Source of the DNA: Acridotheres tristis
Lineage: Eukaryota; Chordata; Aves; Passeriformes; Sturnidae
NCBI GenBank assembly: GCA_037013685.1
Contig: CM072886.1
Span: 69,901,859 to 69,965,858 of the forward strand
Direction of reading: 5' to 3'
Length of the DNA stretch: 64,000 nt
The notes beneath the pieces are model-generated. The model saw only the letters and a program-made list of their open reading frames with translations. It did no database searches and was not told the DNA's origin. Each line of letters opens with the position of its first letter. Within the stretch, counting starts at the first letter, position 1. Shown piece by piece: positions 28,801 to 40,800 of the stretch. A program made the translations under genes and the position numbers.

Positions 28801-31800
28801 ACTTTTCGAGATAGGTGCTTACTGCAGGTAAGATATGAAAAGAAAACCCCAACCTCTTGCTTGTTTCTCTTCATGATATTCATCCATGGTGCTGATTACT
28901 TGTTCTGCAGATCTTTCAAAAGTTTGTTTTCCCAAGAGACTTCTAAATAGAGATAGCTATTGTCACATAGATATTACACCTACCTTTGCTCCCATGGTAG
29001 ATCTGGATTTGCTTGTAGTGTGTAGCAAGACAGAAATGCAGTCGTTGAAAAGACTGTCAAATATTCATTTCTGGGTAAGTTCCTTTTTTCAGGTATTTAC
29101 AGGGAATACAATGTTATTCTGCAGATGAGTGTATGTGCCCTGCTTCTTGTTTTTATAGCCAGTTGTTCCAAAAGAGAATAATTAAAACATTGCCCTTTTT
29201 TTGCATTTGTAGCTAGTGAATAGAAATTTGTAAACTTCTGTTCAGTTCTTGATTTCTGCAAGTACATGATGAAATTTTTTTATTAACAAGCAGGAGCAGG
29301 AACTGGAGAGGAGAATTTCTTACTTGTTTTAGATGCATCCATGTCACATAATCAGCCTTTTATGTTAGTGCATATTTGGAACTGATTACCTCCGAGTCTG
29401 ATGCTTGGTGTGGTGGCCCCTTTCCTCTTAGACTTTTTCTGAATTCACTGAAGGAAAATGGGGAGTTCCCTTCAGAATTTACTTCTGAAATAAGCGTCAT
29501 CTCTTCCTAATGACTGGACTAAGTTCAAAACATGGCAGTTTTTGTATTTGTTTAGAGATTTTACTCCCAAATTATTTTAAGGAAATACTTTTCTCACAGC
29601 TTTTCTGGTTTCTAGAATTTGTTTTTCAGTCCTTTTCCTACTGCAAGTTATATTGAACATTGAGCATCTTCTAGGATTTGGTTGATGGCAGGCTGTCTTT
29701 GTTTTAATGTCAAAGATGAAAATGCAGTGATGGAAACTTTCAAAATGTTGAGGCCAAACACACAAACCAACAAGTTAATTAAAAAGAAATGAAAGCATAA
29801 AAATCAAGTGTTTAAGCGTTAGTCATGTTTGGTTATAACAAATATGCTTTTTAATGCTTTGTCCCTACACTCATTTATTTAAAACCTACAAACATTTTCC
29901 ATAAGAGGAAGAGCTTTTTAAAAATGTGTATAGTATCAGCCATCTGCTTGAGCATAGGCAATGTTAGATGTATAATTCTGCATTGATTGTTACCCATTTT
30001 TATCATGGTGTATTCTTTTTAAAGTACAAGCAGGTTGAAAAAAGATTACACTAAGTTAGCTATTCAGAAAAGCTGTAATGTGTCATCTATTCCAGATGGA
30101 GCAGAATTTGAGAATGTGCAATTATAACAAACTTAGTAATACTATCAAGGAATTAAAAAGGACTTGGAGAAGGTTCTTAATGTTGATTAAGTATAATTTT
30201 ACTCTTTCAGTTTTATGTTTAGAAAGCAACAGACAATGTTTGAATGAATTACTGAATATCTTTGCTCACAGTCTGCAGCAGCAGTCCTGCATGTGTGTCA
30301 GAAATAATTTTCTGCAGCTTGCATTTTCCAGGGTTTGCTCTTTTTTATAAACAAGGTTTGTGTGCACATACTTTTATACAAGCACAATATTTTGATCTGT
30401 GTATGTGCAAAGAGGGAGAAAACGTGGATTTCCAGGATGGAGTTCTGAAAAACAAGCTATAGTTCTATTTGCTGCTGCCATTCCTGCAGCGGTAGTGTCA
30501 GCAGCAGAGTAAGCTTTTGGTAATCCTTGGTGGTACAAAGGTAAAACTGAAGACCAATCCTGTCATTCCTCTTCCATTTGAAGACTGTCCTCTGTAGTCG
30601 TGAGGGAAAGAGTTCACAGAAGAACCTGTGATTAACTCTGACAGGGATAAGGTACTCGTTTCATTTTTTAAGCTAGGAGAGTTTTATAGATACTTAAGTA
30701 ATGCAAATATGGGTGGTTGAGAAGCTCTTTTAATTGCTTATGTTTTTAATATGAATATTTATAGTTCAGTATTAGAGTGAATATATTTTTAAATAAGCAA
30801 ATGTATTGAAATCAGGTCAGCAAAGCTGGTAAGCAAAAGTCTTAAGGCAAATTGAAAGTTCATGCTTTTTCTCTTCTAAACTAATTTTTCTTTTAAGAAA
30901 AAAATGATGAAAGTTAATTAGTTAAATTGATGACTGAGCATAAATGTTGCTTCTTTCTGACATCTGAAATAGTTTACCCTGCATTTAAATTTCTGGAACC
31001 AAGTTTCTGATTGACTACATCACTTTGTAACCTTTCTTCAAACTGAAAAATAACTATTACTAGCTACCAGTCTAAAATAATGTTTTTCTTTCATTTGCAA
31101 GAATACATTTAATAATTTTTTCCTGTATGTGTTGCACTATAGCTTGCAATGACTCACCCAAGTCATCATTTAAATTTTGGAATGAATCCGGATCATGCCA
31201 GAAATTCCTTATCCAACTGTGGGATTCGACAGCCCAAGTATGGAGATAGAAAAGTTCACCATATACACATGAGAAAAAAAGGTATGCTATTTTACAGCAC
31301 TAACGTTTTTCTCTTACCTCACACTTAATAAGTTAGAACATCCTTTGTTCCATTTATCATTTCCTTGGCCATTGTTCTTCTGAGAGATGCCTTCAGTAGA
31401 GGATTTCAATTATATGCAGACACCACTGAGGTCTTACTAAAAGACTGGATTTTGCAAATTAGTCAATAAGTGAAGAGCTGCGAACAAGCAAGGGTAATAA
31501 ACAGGAGGATGTATTTGCTTAGATTTTTGGCAAGTACTGCTTTCTTAATTTGCTGCTCAACATGGCGAACAAACTGGAATATATTTTGTAAATGTGTCTT
31601 ACTAATGTGACCATGTGGTCTGTCTCCTGCAAAATATTCCTCACCCCTTTAAAGCATATTCAGTGATAATGAAGTAAATTGTTTGTTGCTTATGTGATGT
31701 TTAGAATGTCCTTTTCATGCAAAGGTGGTATTTATCTGGCCTGCATTGAATCAAAAATTCAATATTGTTGTAATGGGACTGTGGTCAGTTAGGCAGAGAG

Positions 31801-34800
31801 CATTGGTAAGGATTATACTTGATGCAATAAACCCTGTAAATAGCAGGATAATCTTGTGTACAGCAATTACAAAGTAACATTTTGAGTAATTGTTTACTGC
31901 ATTTATTCAAAGTGAATTAGTGGCTGTTTACTTAATAGTGCATTGTTTATGTTTCTAGGGATAAACACCCTGATAAATATTATGTCCCGCTTGGGACAGG
32001 ATGATCCAGCTCCTTCCAGGTAATGAAAATAGTTGTTTGCAAGTAGGGAAGCTGCTGCAGAGGGAGATACTTAATAGAAACAACCAACTTACTGTCAGCA
32101 AGAGCTTTGGCAAATAGTTGAAGTGAAAAGTCATTTTGAATTGACTTTTTTATTATGAAGGTATGCTGAACCTCCATTAGCAGTGACATAGTAAATGTTT
32201 GGTCATGCCTGCAGAAAACATCTGAGGAGGGCTTTAACAGATAATTCTATCACTTTTGTTGATCCCTGAAATGAGGAGGACTAAAAGGCTACGTTTTTGC
32301 TTTCTGCAGAATAAAAAATAAGATTTGTTGTTGTTGTTATCAGTGCCATAAATTGGATTCTTCATCACATTTTCTCACAGTAGTACCTTCCTAGCATGGC
32401 ACTTTGTTAACAGGAGTGTGGTGCTGAACATGGGCTTTGCTGATTTACTGTTCCAATTTAAAGACAGATGCAAAACCCATTAATGTTGTAATGCAATAAT
32501 CCGTGAATGACCACTAAGAATTCTGTGCATATAAATATAGGCTAAGATGTGGTTTACAGGCACCATATTTAGCTGAATTGGAATACACAAAGCGCACGAG
32601 GCTAATGCAAGAAACACTTACATGTGAAGTCTCTTAAATGTATGAATTAGATGACAGTGTGTATTTTAGTCAGCTAGTGCTTTAGCCAGATCTTTCAAGA
32701 GCCATCATTTCAGAAGCAGCTTGGGAATAGGAGAAATTAAATTCTGCATAAATTATTCTTGCACTGTTCCCTAAACACTGTTTTAGCTAGACCAAGGCCT
32801 TTTCTCTTCAAGCTTATTTGAGTCCTCTAAAGATAACATAAGGCTAAATTGCATTAGTTAATTGCATTCTTGTGAAATAACACAAAAATATAAAGTCCCA
32901 TTTCTGAGAGAGGTGTGTTTTCAGTTATGTTGCTACACAGAGTTGCTGTAGATTTGCTCACACATTACTGTTTTATACAGCAGAGGTACTTGAGTTCTTT
33001 CAGGCCGTAATAAAGGCCTCCTATTTGAGAAATTTTACTAATTTTTAGTTGTTGGGGGAGTGCAAATCACAAAAGCTGCCAAGCACTTGAGAATGATCTT
33101 CTGGATTAAAAAAAAATCCTGTGGCAATAGCCTTGATTCTATTACGATCATGTGTGAAATCAAAAATGTTGCTGCTTATTTGCTTTGAAGTGTAGAGCAG
33201 AAATGTGTATGTATTCAAAGACGAGCTCACATTCTTCTTCAGCTGCTTGCCCTTTTAATCCTTTGAATATAAGCAGGCAGACAGCTTGAAGGAAATTAAA
33301 CTTTATGCAAAACAAAGGTAAATCAGGACCAGTGATGAAAGAAAACGGGAAATAAAAGATTCTAATAATTTAATGGCATCTTTAGATGCATCTCCTGGTA
33401 CAGCCATTTTTTCTTTAGAGCTCAAAGGAAGTTACAGAAAACAAGGCATTTAAAGGTGGTATGAAAAGTCCAAGTTTTTACTCCCTCTGCCATACCAACG
33501 ATCTGCTGCAGCATCATGCTGCCCTGCAGGTGTTGATGTTAATTAGATAGAGCTCCCTAGTATCATGCACAAGGCTTGGAACAGGCTGTTTGTTTCAATC
33601 ACCTGGTGCCCTCTGATGGACAGAGAAACCTGACTTCAGTGCCAGGCAGCAGTCCTGTTTCCTTTCCCTATTTTGTGAAGCTCTGACAGTAGCTCAGAAC
33701 AGAACATATGGAAATTTCGAAGGTGGTGGTGCCAGTACTGAGTTTCACCATTCACATAGTTGTTGCTCTGTTTTGGAAAGGATTGTACTCCAGAGAGGGT
33801 GGGGGAGGCTGCAGAAATGACTATCATGACTAATTAGCAATCAACTCTGATTTTTTCTGCTTTAATTGTGTTGTGTAAATAACCAGCATGTGTTACTTAG
33901 GTTATGGTGAACTTTAAAATGCCTTTTTCAGGATTAACCACAATGAGCGTTTAGAATTTCTGGGCGATGCTGTGGTGGAGTTCTTAACAAGGTAAATAGG
34001 GAATTCTTCAACAGTTCTAACCTTTGTATGTTATTATTATAAAGTTGTGTTTATTGAACTTTTCAGTGTCTACCTTCACTGTGTATGTTTGCAGTCCTGC
34101 CTAATATTTAGACCTGCACACCTGCAGACAACTCTCTTGATAATCCTTTCAGTGGTCATGATAAAACAAGAAAGATTACAAAATAAAAAGCTAGAGTTTC
34201 TGTTTCATGGAGTGTGATTTTAAATTGATTTGGGTTAGAGATTACTCAGCTATAGACAAGTTGAACTTTGTACCCTGTGTTTGAACGAAAGATACTTTTC
34301 CTAGCATGCTATTTTATTTCCATGGGTTCTTTTTGTCTAGTTGCAAGGGAGAATCATTTATAGGTAATGCTGAATGTGTTGCAGTTCTTTTATTTCCAGT
34401 AATTAAGGCTTCCATAACAGCTTAAATAGTTAAGCACAAATGCAATTTATTCAAAAGTAATTAAAAAACCTCATGGTTCATCAAAAATTGCTCCAGTTCT
34501 GGCTTGAGTATTCTGATATCAGTGAACAATACAGGTATATTATTAGTTATCTCCATTGTTCTACCTTACCTTTGTAGAGGCAAACAGGTTGCACAATATA
34601 AGGATTATAATCTATTTCCACCTGCTTTGTTCTGCTGTTTTTAATTGGGATGTAGTCTTGTTTACTGCTAATTTGCTCTTTAAGCCAGTTTGTTCCATGA
34701 GCAACAAAACTGCCTTTATATCTATTTTCTCTACTAGCCATTAGCCACATGGTATTAAAAACTATTAGCCTATAAAGGTCTCCACTGCCCTTAAAACTCA

Positions 34801-37800
34801 CGGCCTTTTCTCTCATACAGCAGTACAGGCTGATAAGATGGAAGACTTGCTGATTAAAATGTCTTGCATTTTTCATTGTCATTGTTCATCAACCATCAGT
34901 TAACTTTCTGAGCTAACTTTTGTCTCGATTCAGAAAAAAAAAAAGAGCTCCATTTCTGTTCAACAGAGCATGTAAACACCTATTTAAGTCTGATTTTTTT
35001 TCCTACCTCTCTTAACTTCAGGTATCTGCTGTTGTGAATTAGATTGCCTCTAAGTTTTATAGCAGTTTTTGCCCTTAAATAATCTTGCATCCATCTGCAT
35101 TTTTCTCCCTCTGTATTGGCTCAATAAAATATTTTAATAATTAGTGTCATACAGTGCCTTAATTGTTGAAATGTTGAAAACCGTCTATGTGTTAACTTTT
35201 TTCAACGTGGGTTAGACAGTCATACATGAAAGTATCCAAAATCATTTATTCATTACTCAGATCTTGATGGGATCAGTGTTTTCTTTTGTTTCTGTTTTTT
35301 GCAGTACCTTGCTAGCATGATGCCAAATACCATTAAAGGTTGTTAAAAGCCTACGATTTTTACCTTCTTTGTTTTCATTAGCATCTGTTAAAGTACTTTA
35401 GGAAACGTGTATGAACAGATAGATACCTTGTTGGCAGCAGCATCACGTGAAAGCACTGTGTACCCACAGCATGGCATTTCTCCGGGCTGAGGCTTCTCTT
35501 TGTTCCTCAGCATCCTCTAGGTGTCAGCTGTGCTGAACCCTCCGCTGCTGCTGATTGACAGAAACCTGAGAGGCGGAACTGCAGGCTGGGGCAGGGATTT
35601 AGACATTATGTGCTGCCCAGCAGAGAAACAGCACTCTTCCTCCTCTGCTGTCAGTGCTATCCTGTCAGATAGGATTTGAGTTTGAATGTTTCTGTCTTTA
35701 CCTTACTTCGAGCTGAGTTCCACTTTGGGAAGGGACCCATATTACCCACTAGGGTCTGAGGGAAGGGCACAGTTCTCTACAGATCTATGTATTAATCAAA
35801 TGCTAACAGCATCTGATTTACTTTTTGTTTTGTCAGTGTCCACTTATACTACCTGTTTCCCACTCTGGAGGAAGGAGGGCTAGCTACGTACCGCACTGCC
35901 ATAGTGCAGAACCAACACCTGGCCATGCTGGCTAAGGTACAGCTCTCTGTGTCTCTGTGTTTGCCATCCATGGGAAGAATACTCCCGGTGTCTGGACTGC
36001 TGCTTGAGGGGGCTGCCTGCTTTGCACATCACTATCTTTGCTGTGTTTTGTGTACAAGATTTGAAAGAGAAGATTTTAACCTATATTGAAGGTGTTCCTT
36101 TACTTGCCTTTAATTTACACAGATAACAGAGCTGACAGTAGAACTACAGTGAAGAAAAAGACTCAAACTTATAAACATGTTTTTTATAAGAAGACTTTCT
36201 GATAGAATGTGTAGGGAGAATGTGGCACAGGAGATAGAAAAAAATGGGGGGAAAATTTCATCTGCTTCATAAACTGTGCAGTAATTTCAGGTCCACTACA
36301 GACTGTGGGAGTAGTCAGAAGTACATTAAACAGGGTTTTGGAGAAAAGTTATCTCCTAGAAAAATTAAGATGGCTTACAATTTTATTTAATTTAGTTCTG
36401 TGAATGATGGAGCTTTTTATATTTCTATATATGATACTGGTGCATGGTATTATGATACAGAAAGTTGATTCAGTCTCAATTCATAAATAGATAGGTATTC
36501 CCTTATTCATTCTTGATTTTGTTAGCTTTTTTTTTTAAGAAAGAGCAAGTCTAAGACTTACTGATATAATTGGTTATGCCACTCATGTGCACACACTGTC
36601 CTGTGTGTACTGCTGATAATTTTCAAGTTGCTCTTTTAATCTTTCCTCTCTGTAATCACAGAGTGCCCTAAACAAGCATATCCAATCTTGGGATTTTGGC
36701 AAAAACTGCAGGATCTCTTTGCTCAGCTCTCAGGAGAGGATAGGGTAGGCAGTGAAGACAGTAATTTTCTTCCACATCTTTCTTTATTAATTTAGATAAG
36801 CACGAGTTGATTGAAACATTTTGTATCAGGGCTTTGTTTACAAATATGGTATTGCCTGACGTTTTACTTCATGATACTATTTTTGAACCTGCATCAGGAA
36901 AACTTATATATTCTTCAAGTCTGTTCACAGCCTTTATCATAGTGCAAGGACAATTTTTGAAATTTTTTATTGCAGTATTTTAAAAACTGTAGGTACAGCT
37001 GTAAATATTAGATATCTGTATTTTCCCAATTTTCCAGTTTACCATTTGCACCTCTCATGTGTCTTATATGATGTTCCTGGTTCCATCCCCTGCAGTGTCA
37101 TGTTGCATTCAGTTCACTTAATATAATTCTCAGCTTCTCAATGTCTCTTGAACTTGTGGAATCCTGTTCATAATTAAGGATCAAATGATGAGTATAAGAA
37201 GTTTAAATTCAATATAAAATAATTAATGTTCTACTCTTATGTTGACTCTAGCAAGTGCTCACTGTGCATTATAAAGTGGGATGGAACACTAAGTCATAAT
37301 TCACAGTGTTCTGGAACAGTGAACAGGCTGCCATTCATTGAAAATGGAAAACTCTTCAGCAATTGAAACATGTCTAAGCCATGCATCTCAAATGCCTGTT
37401 CTCTGGCATTACCTCTTAAATGTACTCTGGGAGGATGAAGTTGAAAGTTAACAAGAAATTAATCAGTAGAAACTTACACCCAGCTGGGAAGAGCCTATTC
37501 TCATATAGACTTTGTGAGATGCATAAATCTTTTCTTTAAAAATCCCATAAATGGTTTTGTGTCAAAAAGATGAATATATAAAGAGAATCTAGGAGCTCTT
37601 GCCTGCATTTCTATAGCAGAATTATCATATATTATAGAAAATATCTGACTTACTACCTGAAATTTTGACTGGCAAGCAGAGCTATAGTTCAGGCAACACA
37701 TGAGTGTTAATGATGCACTTTTGAGAGGAAGAAGGAAGCTAGGTGGCACTGCAGATTAAAATATGAGTCTTCTCTTGCAGTGCCCAGAGGCTACCACCTG

Positions 37801-40800
37801 TTGATGGACTTAGAGGAAAAAGCCAGATGTTCAATGGATTGTGTCTACCAGAGTTTCTATTCCTCACTGTTGTGCTTTAGCTTCTTTTGATTTGATAATT
37901 CTAGTTTTTCCATGGTATCACACTCCAGTTGTTTACCTCTGATAAACAAAGGAAACTTTTAAATTTTAGCCTGTGTCTAAACTGAAACTATGGAGAAAAG
38001 CTTCATACTTCCTTCAAACTAAGTAGCTGCATGATGACAGTGTAATTGAACTCCAGTGGCTTAACAGGTACTCTTGTACTTTTAAAGGCATGGTATTAAC
38101 TCTTTCTGCATATTTTGCAGAAGCTGGAACTGGAACGATTCATGCTCTATGCTCATGGTCCAGACCTTTGCAGGGAGTCAGATCTCCGCCATGCCATGGC
38201 CAACTGCTTTGAAGCCCTAATAGGTAACATGTTTGCATTTGTGTGTGCAGACAACAGTTTTATACATGTCTGTGTGCTGTGTTGACTGTAGTGGAGGAGA
38301 TGTGGGCCTGTTGAATAGTGCTAATAGGAGTAGGCAATAGCAAAGCTTCTTACATCATCTTCATCCTTTCCCCTCTCCTGCACATATGCCACGTGTATAA
38401 ACACGAGTTTGTAGTACAACCATGAAAATCTCATCTTCCATATCCTGGCTCCCACACACTGAAGGTGAAGCCATTTCATGTCACTGCAGAACTCCACTTC
38501 TCCTGTGCCAACATGGCCTGACACCTGCCCTCTCTCTGAGGGGAGCAGTTCAGTCACCATGGCCTGGCAGAAGATAAGAGTTTCACTGCTTCCAGTAGAG
38601 CTTGAACAGACCTGCAACCTCAGCCCTGAATTTTAAACTTCAGCTTACTTTCTGAATGCATCAGGCACTCCCTGATGCATTCTGGTAGTCACTAGACTCC
38701 TTCCTCTGTGCCCTGCTAGCCTTCTATGAATTTGCAAAGTAAATACCTTTTATTCTTTGCATTTTTCTTACAGTAATATGCCATGGCTGGTTTAATAAAG
38801 CTACCCTCTAGCTGAGGGTGATGGAGGGTTGTGTCAAATCTGCTGTTGGGTGCTAAGATGCTGCACTGGTCTGTAGTTTTATATTGCAGAGGAAATCAGA
38901 GCCTGACCACAGGTACCAAGCAGGAGGGTGGAAATCTCATTGGTTACATCTGCACAAGCTCTACTTTAAATAGCATATTTTTATGAAGTTTTACTTGTTT
39001 GAGTGCACAAAGTAAGTTAATCTCACTGGTTTGACTTCATCAAGATGTACTGTACACATTACCAGCTATGGGAATGGTTTAGCCTTGATGCAGGTCTATA
39101 TGTACTACACAGGCTCCTAAAGCATTTTGTCCTGCTTTGAAAAATGGATTATAGTTGGCTTAGATGTCAACGGTTCTGTACGTTCTGCCTTGGGCCAGAT
39201 TGCATTTCCTCTTATCAAGAAATAAGAATTTTCTTTTTAACTCTTACTTTGCTTTCCATGAACGCTTTGATCTTTAATTTAAAAATAAAAAGCAAACAGA
39301 AGAGGAGCACTAGATATGTATCTGTGTCCTTTGTTCATAGGCTTCAGCTTGTCTAGGATGTAGTGATGAGAACTATTTGGCAAGCATTGAGATTTGCTGA
39401 GAGAGTAGACTTGCTGTTTAACCTCCAGTACAAAGCTGTTCAGAAAGTTAATTGAGCAATAAGATTTTGTCCGTGCTGTAGCTAAAATCTGGGAGCTTGT
39501 TAAGGAACTATAAAAGTATATGTAGCGTCTGGAACTCCTACTTGAGGCTCTTTTACCAAGTCTGGTGCTTCATCACAAAGTCCCTGTGATGAAAATAGCA
39601 AACAGAAGTATGACCAGGCTGCCTAGGAACTGTTTAAAATTTTGTGGTCTCTTAATATTCCTCTGCAAAATTAGTCTTATAAACCCCCAAACTGTACTTT
39701 AAGGAGTCCAAAGAAAGTAATTGACCTAGTGAGGAATCAAAGGGAAAGGGGAAGGGAAAGGCAAGGCAAATCATGTTCTTCCTGTGTGTGGGACCATGCA
39801 CTCCCTTCTCTGTGTTCTTGATGTAGCTGTATATTCCATTTGCTTTTATGCTTACAGTAACAAGTTTGAGATTTTCAGAAGCTGTCTTGTAAAGTGTATT
39901 AAAGGACAAAATGTTGATACTAAATTTAAGAGGGGACTATGCAGATATAGAGTATATAGGGTACACCCAAAAATATAACACGTTGACACAAGTTTTACAG
40001 AGCTTGTTGGAGAGGGCTAGTGAGGGCTGTGTGTGAAGTTTATATAAAAAAAACAAACATAATCTTCAGAAAATGAGACATGCAGAGATTCTGTTTTCAT
40101 TTCAGACAATAAATTATTGTGATACCAGTGAGGAAGGAAGCTCACGGAAGACCTTGAGCTTTGCAATACTCTTGACACATTGTTTATATGCAGAGTCTAA
40201 TCTTGTTGGAAGTATAGAATAAATGGCAATTATTTGCTGGTTATTGAAATGTATTTCATGAGTTTCCCTATCTGCAAATGTTGTTGTTGTTGTTGGGGTT
40301 TATCCCCAGCCAGCAGCCAAGCCCCATGCAGCCACTCGTTCACTCCTCCACCAGTGGGATTGAGGAGAGAATCGGAAGGGTAAAAGCTGAAAAACTCACG
40401 GGTTGAGATAAAAACAATTTCATAGGGAAAGCAAAAGTGGTGCATACAAGCAAACCAAAACAAGGAATCATTTCACTGCTTCCCATGGGCAGGCAGGTGT
40501 TCAGCCATCTCCAGGAGAGCAGGGCCCCATCACATATAATGGTGACTTGGGAAGACAAACACCATCACTGCAAGCATACCCTTTCCTCCTTCTTCTCTGC
40601 AATTTATATACTGAGCATGATGTCATACAGTCTGGAATATCTCTTTGGTCAGTTTGGATCCTGACTGTGTCTCCTCCCAAGCACCCCTTCATCTCCTCTC
40701 CAGTGTGGCAGTACCAAAAGCAAAAAAGGCCTTGACTCTGTGTGAGCCCTACTCAGCAATAACAAAAACATCTCTGCATTGTCAACCCTGTGTTCAGCAA

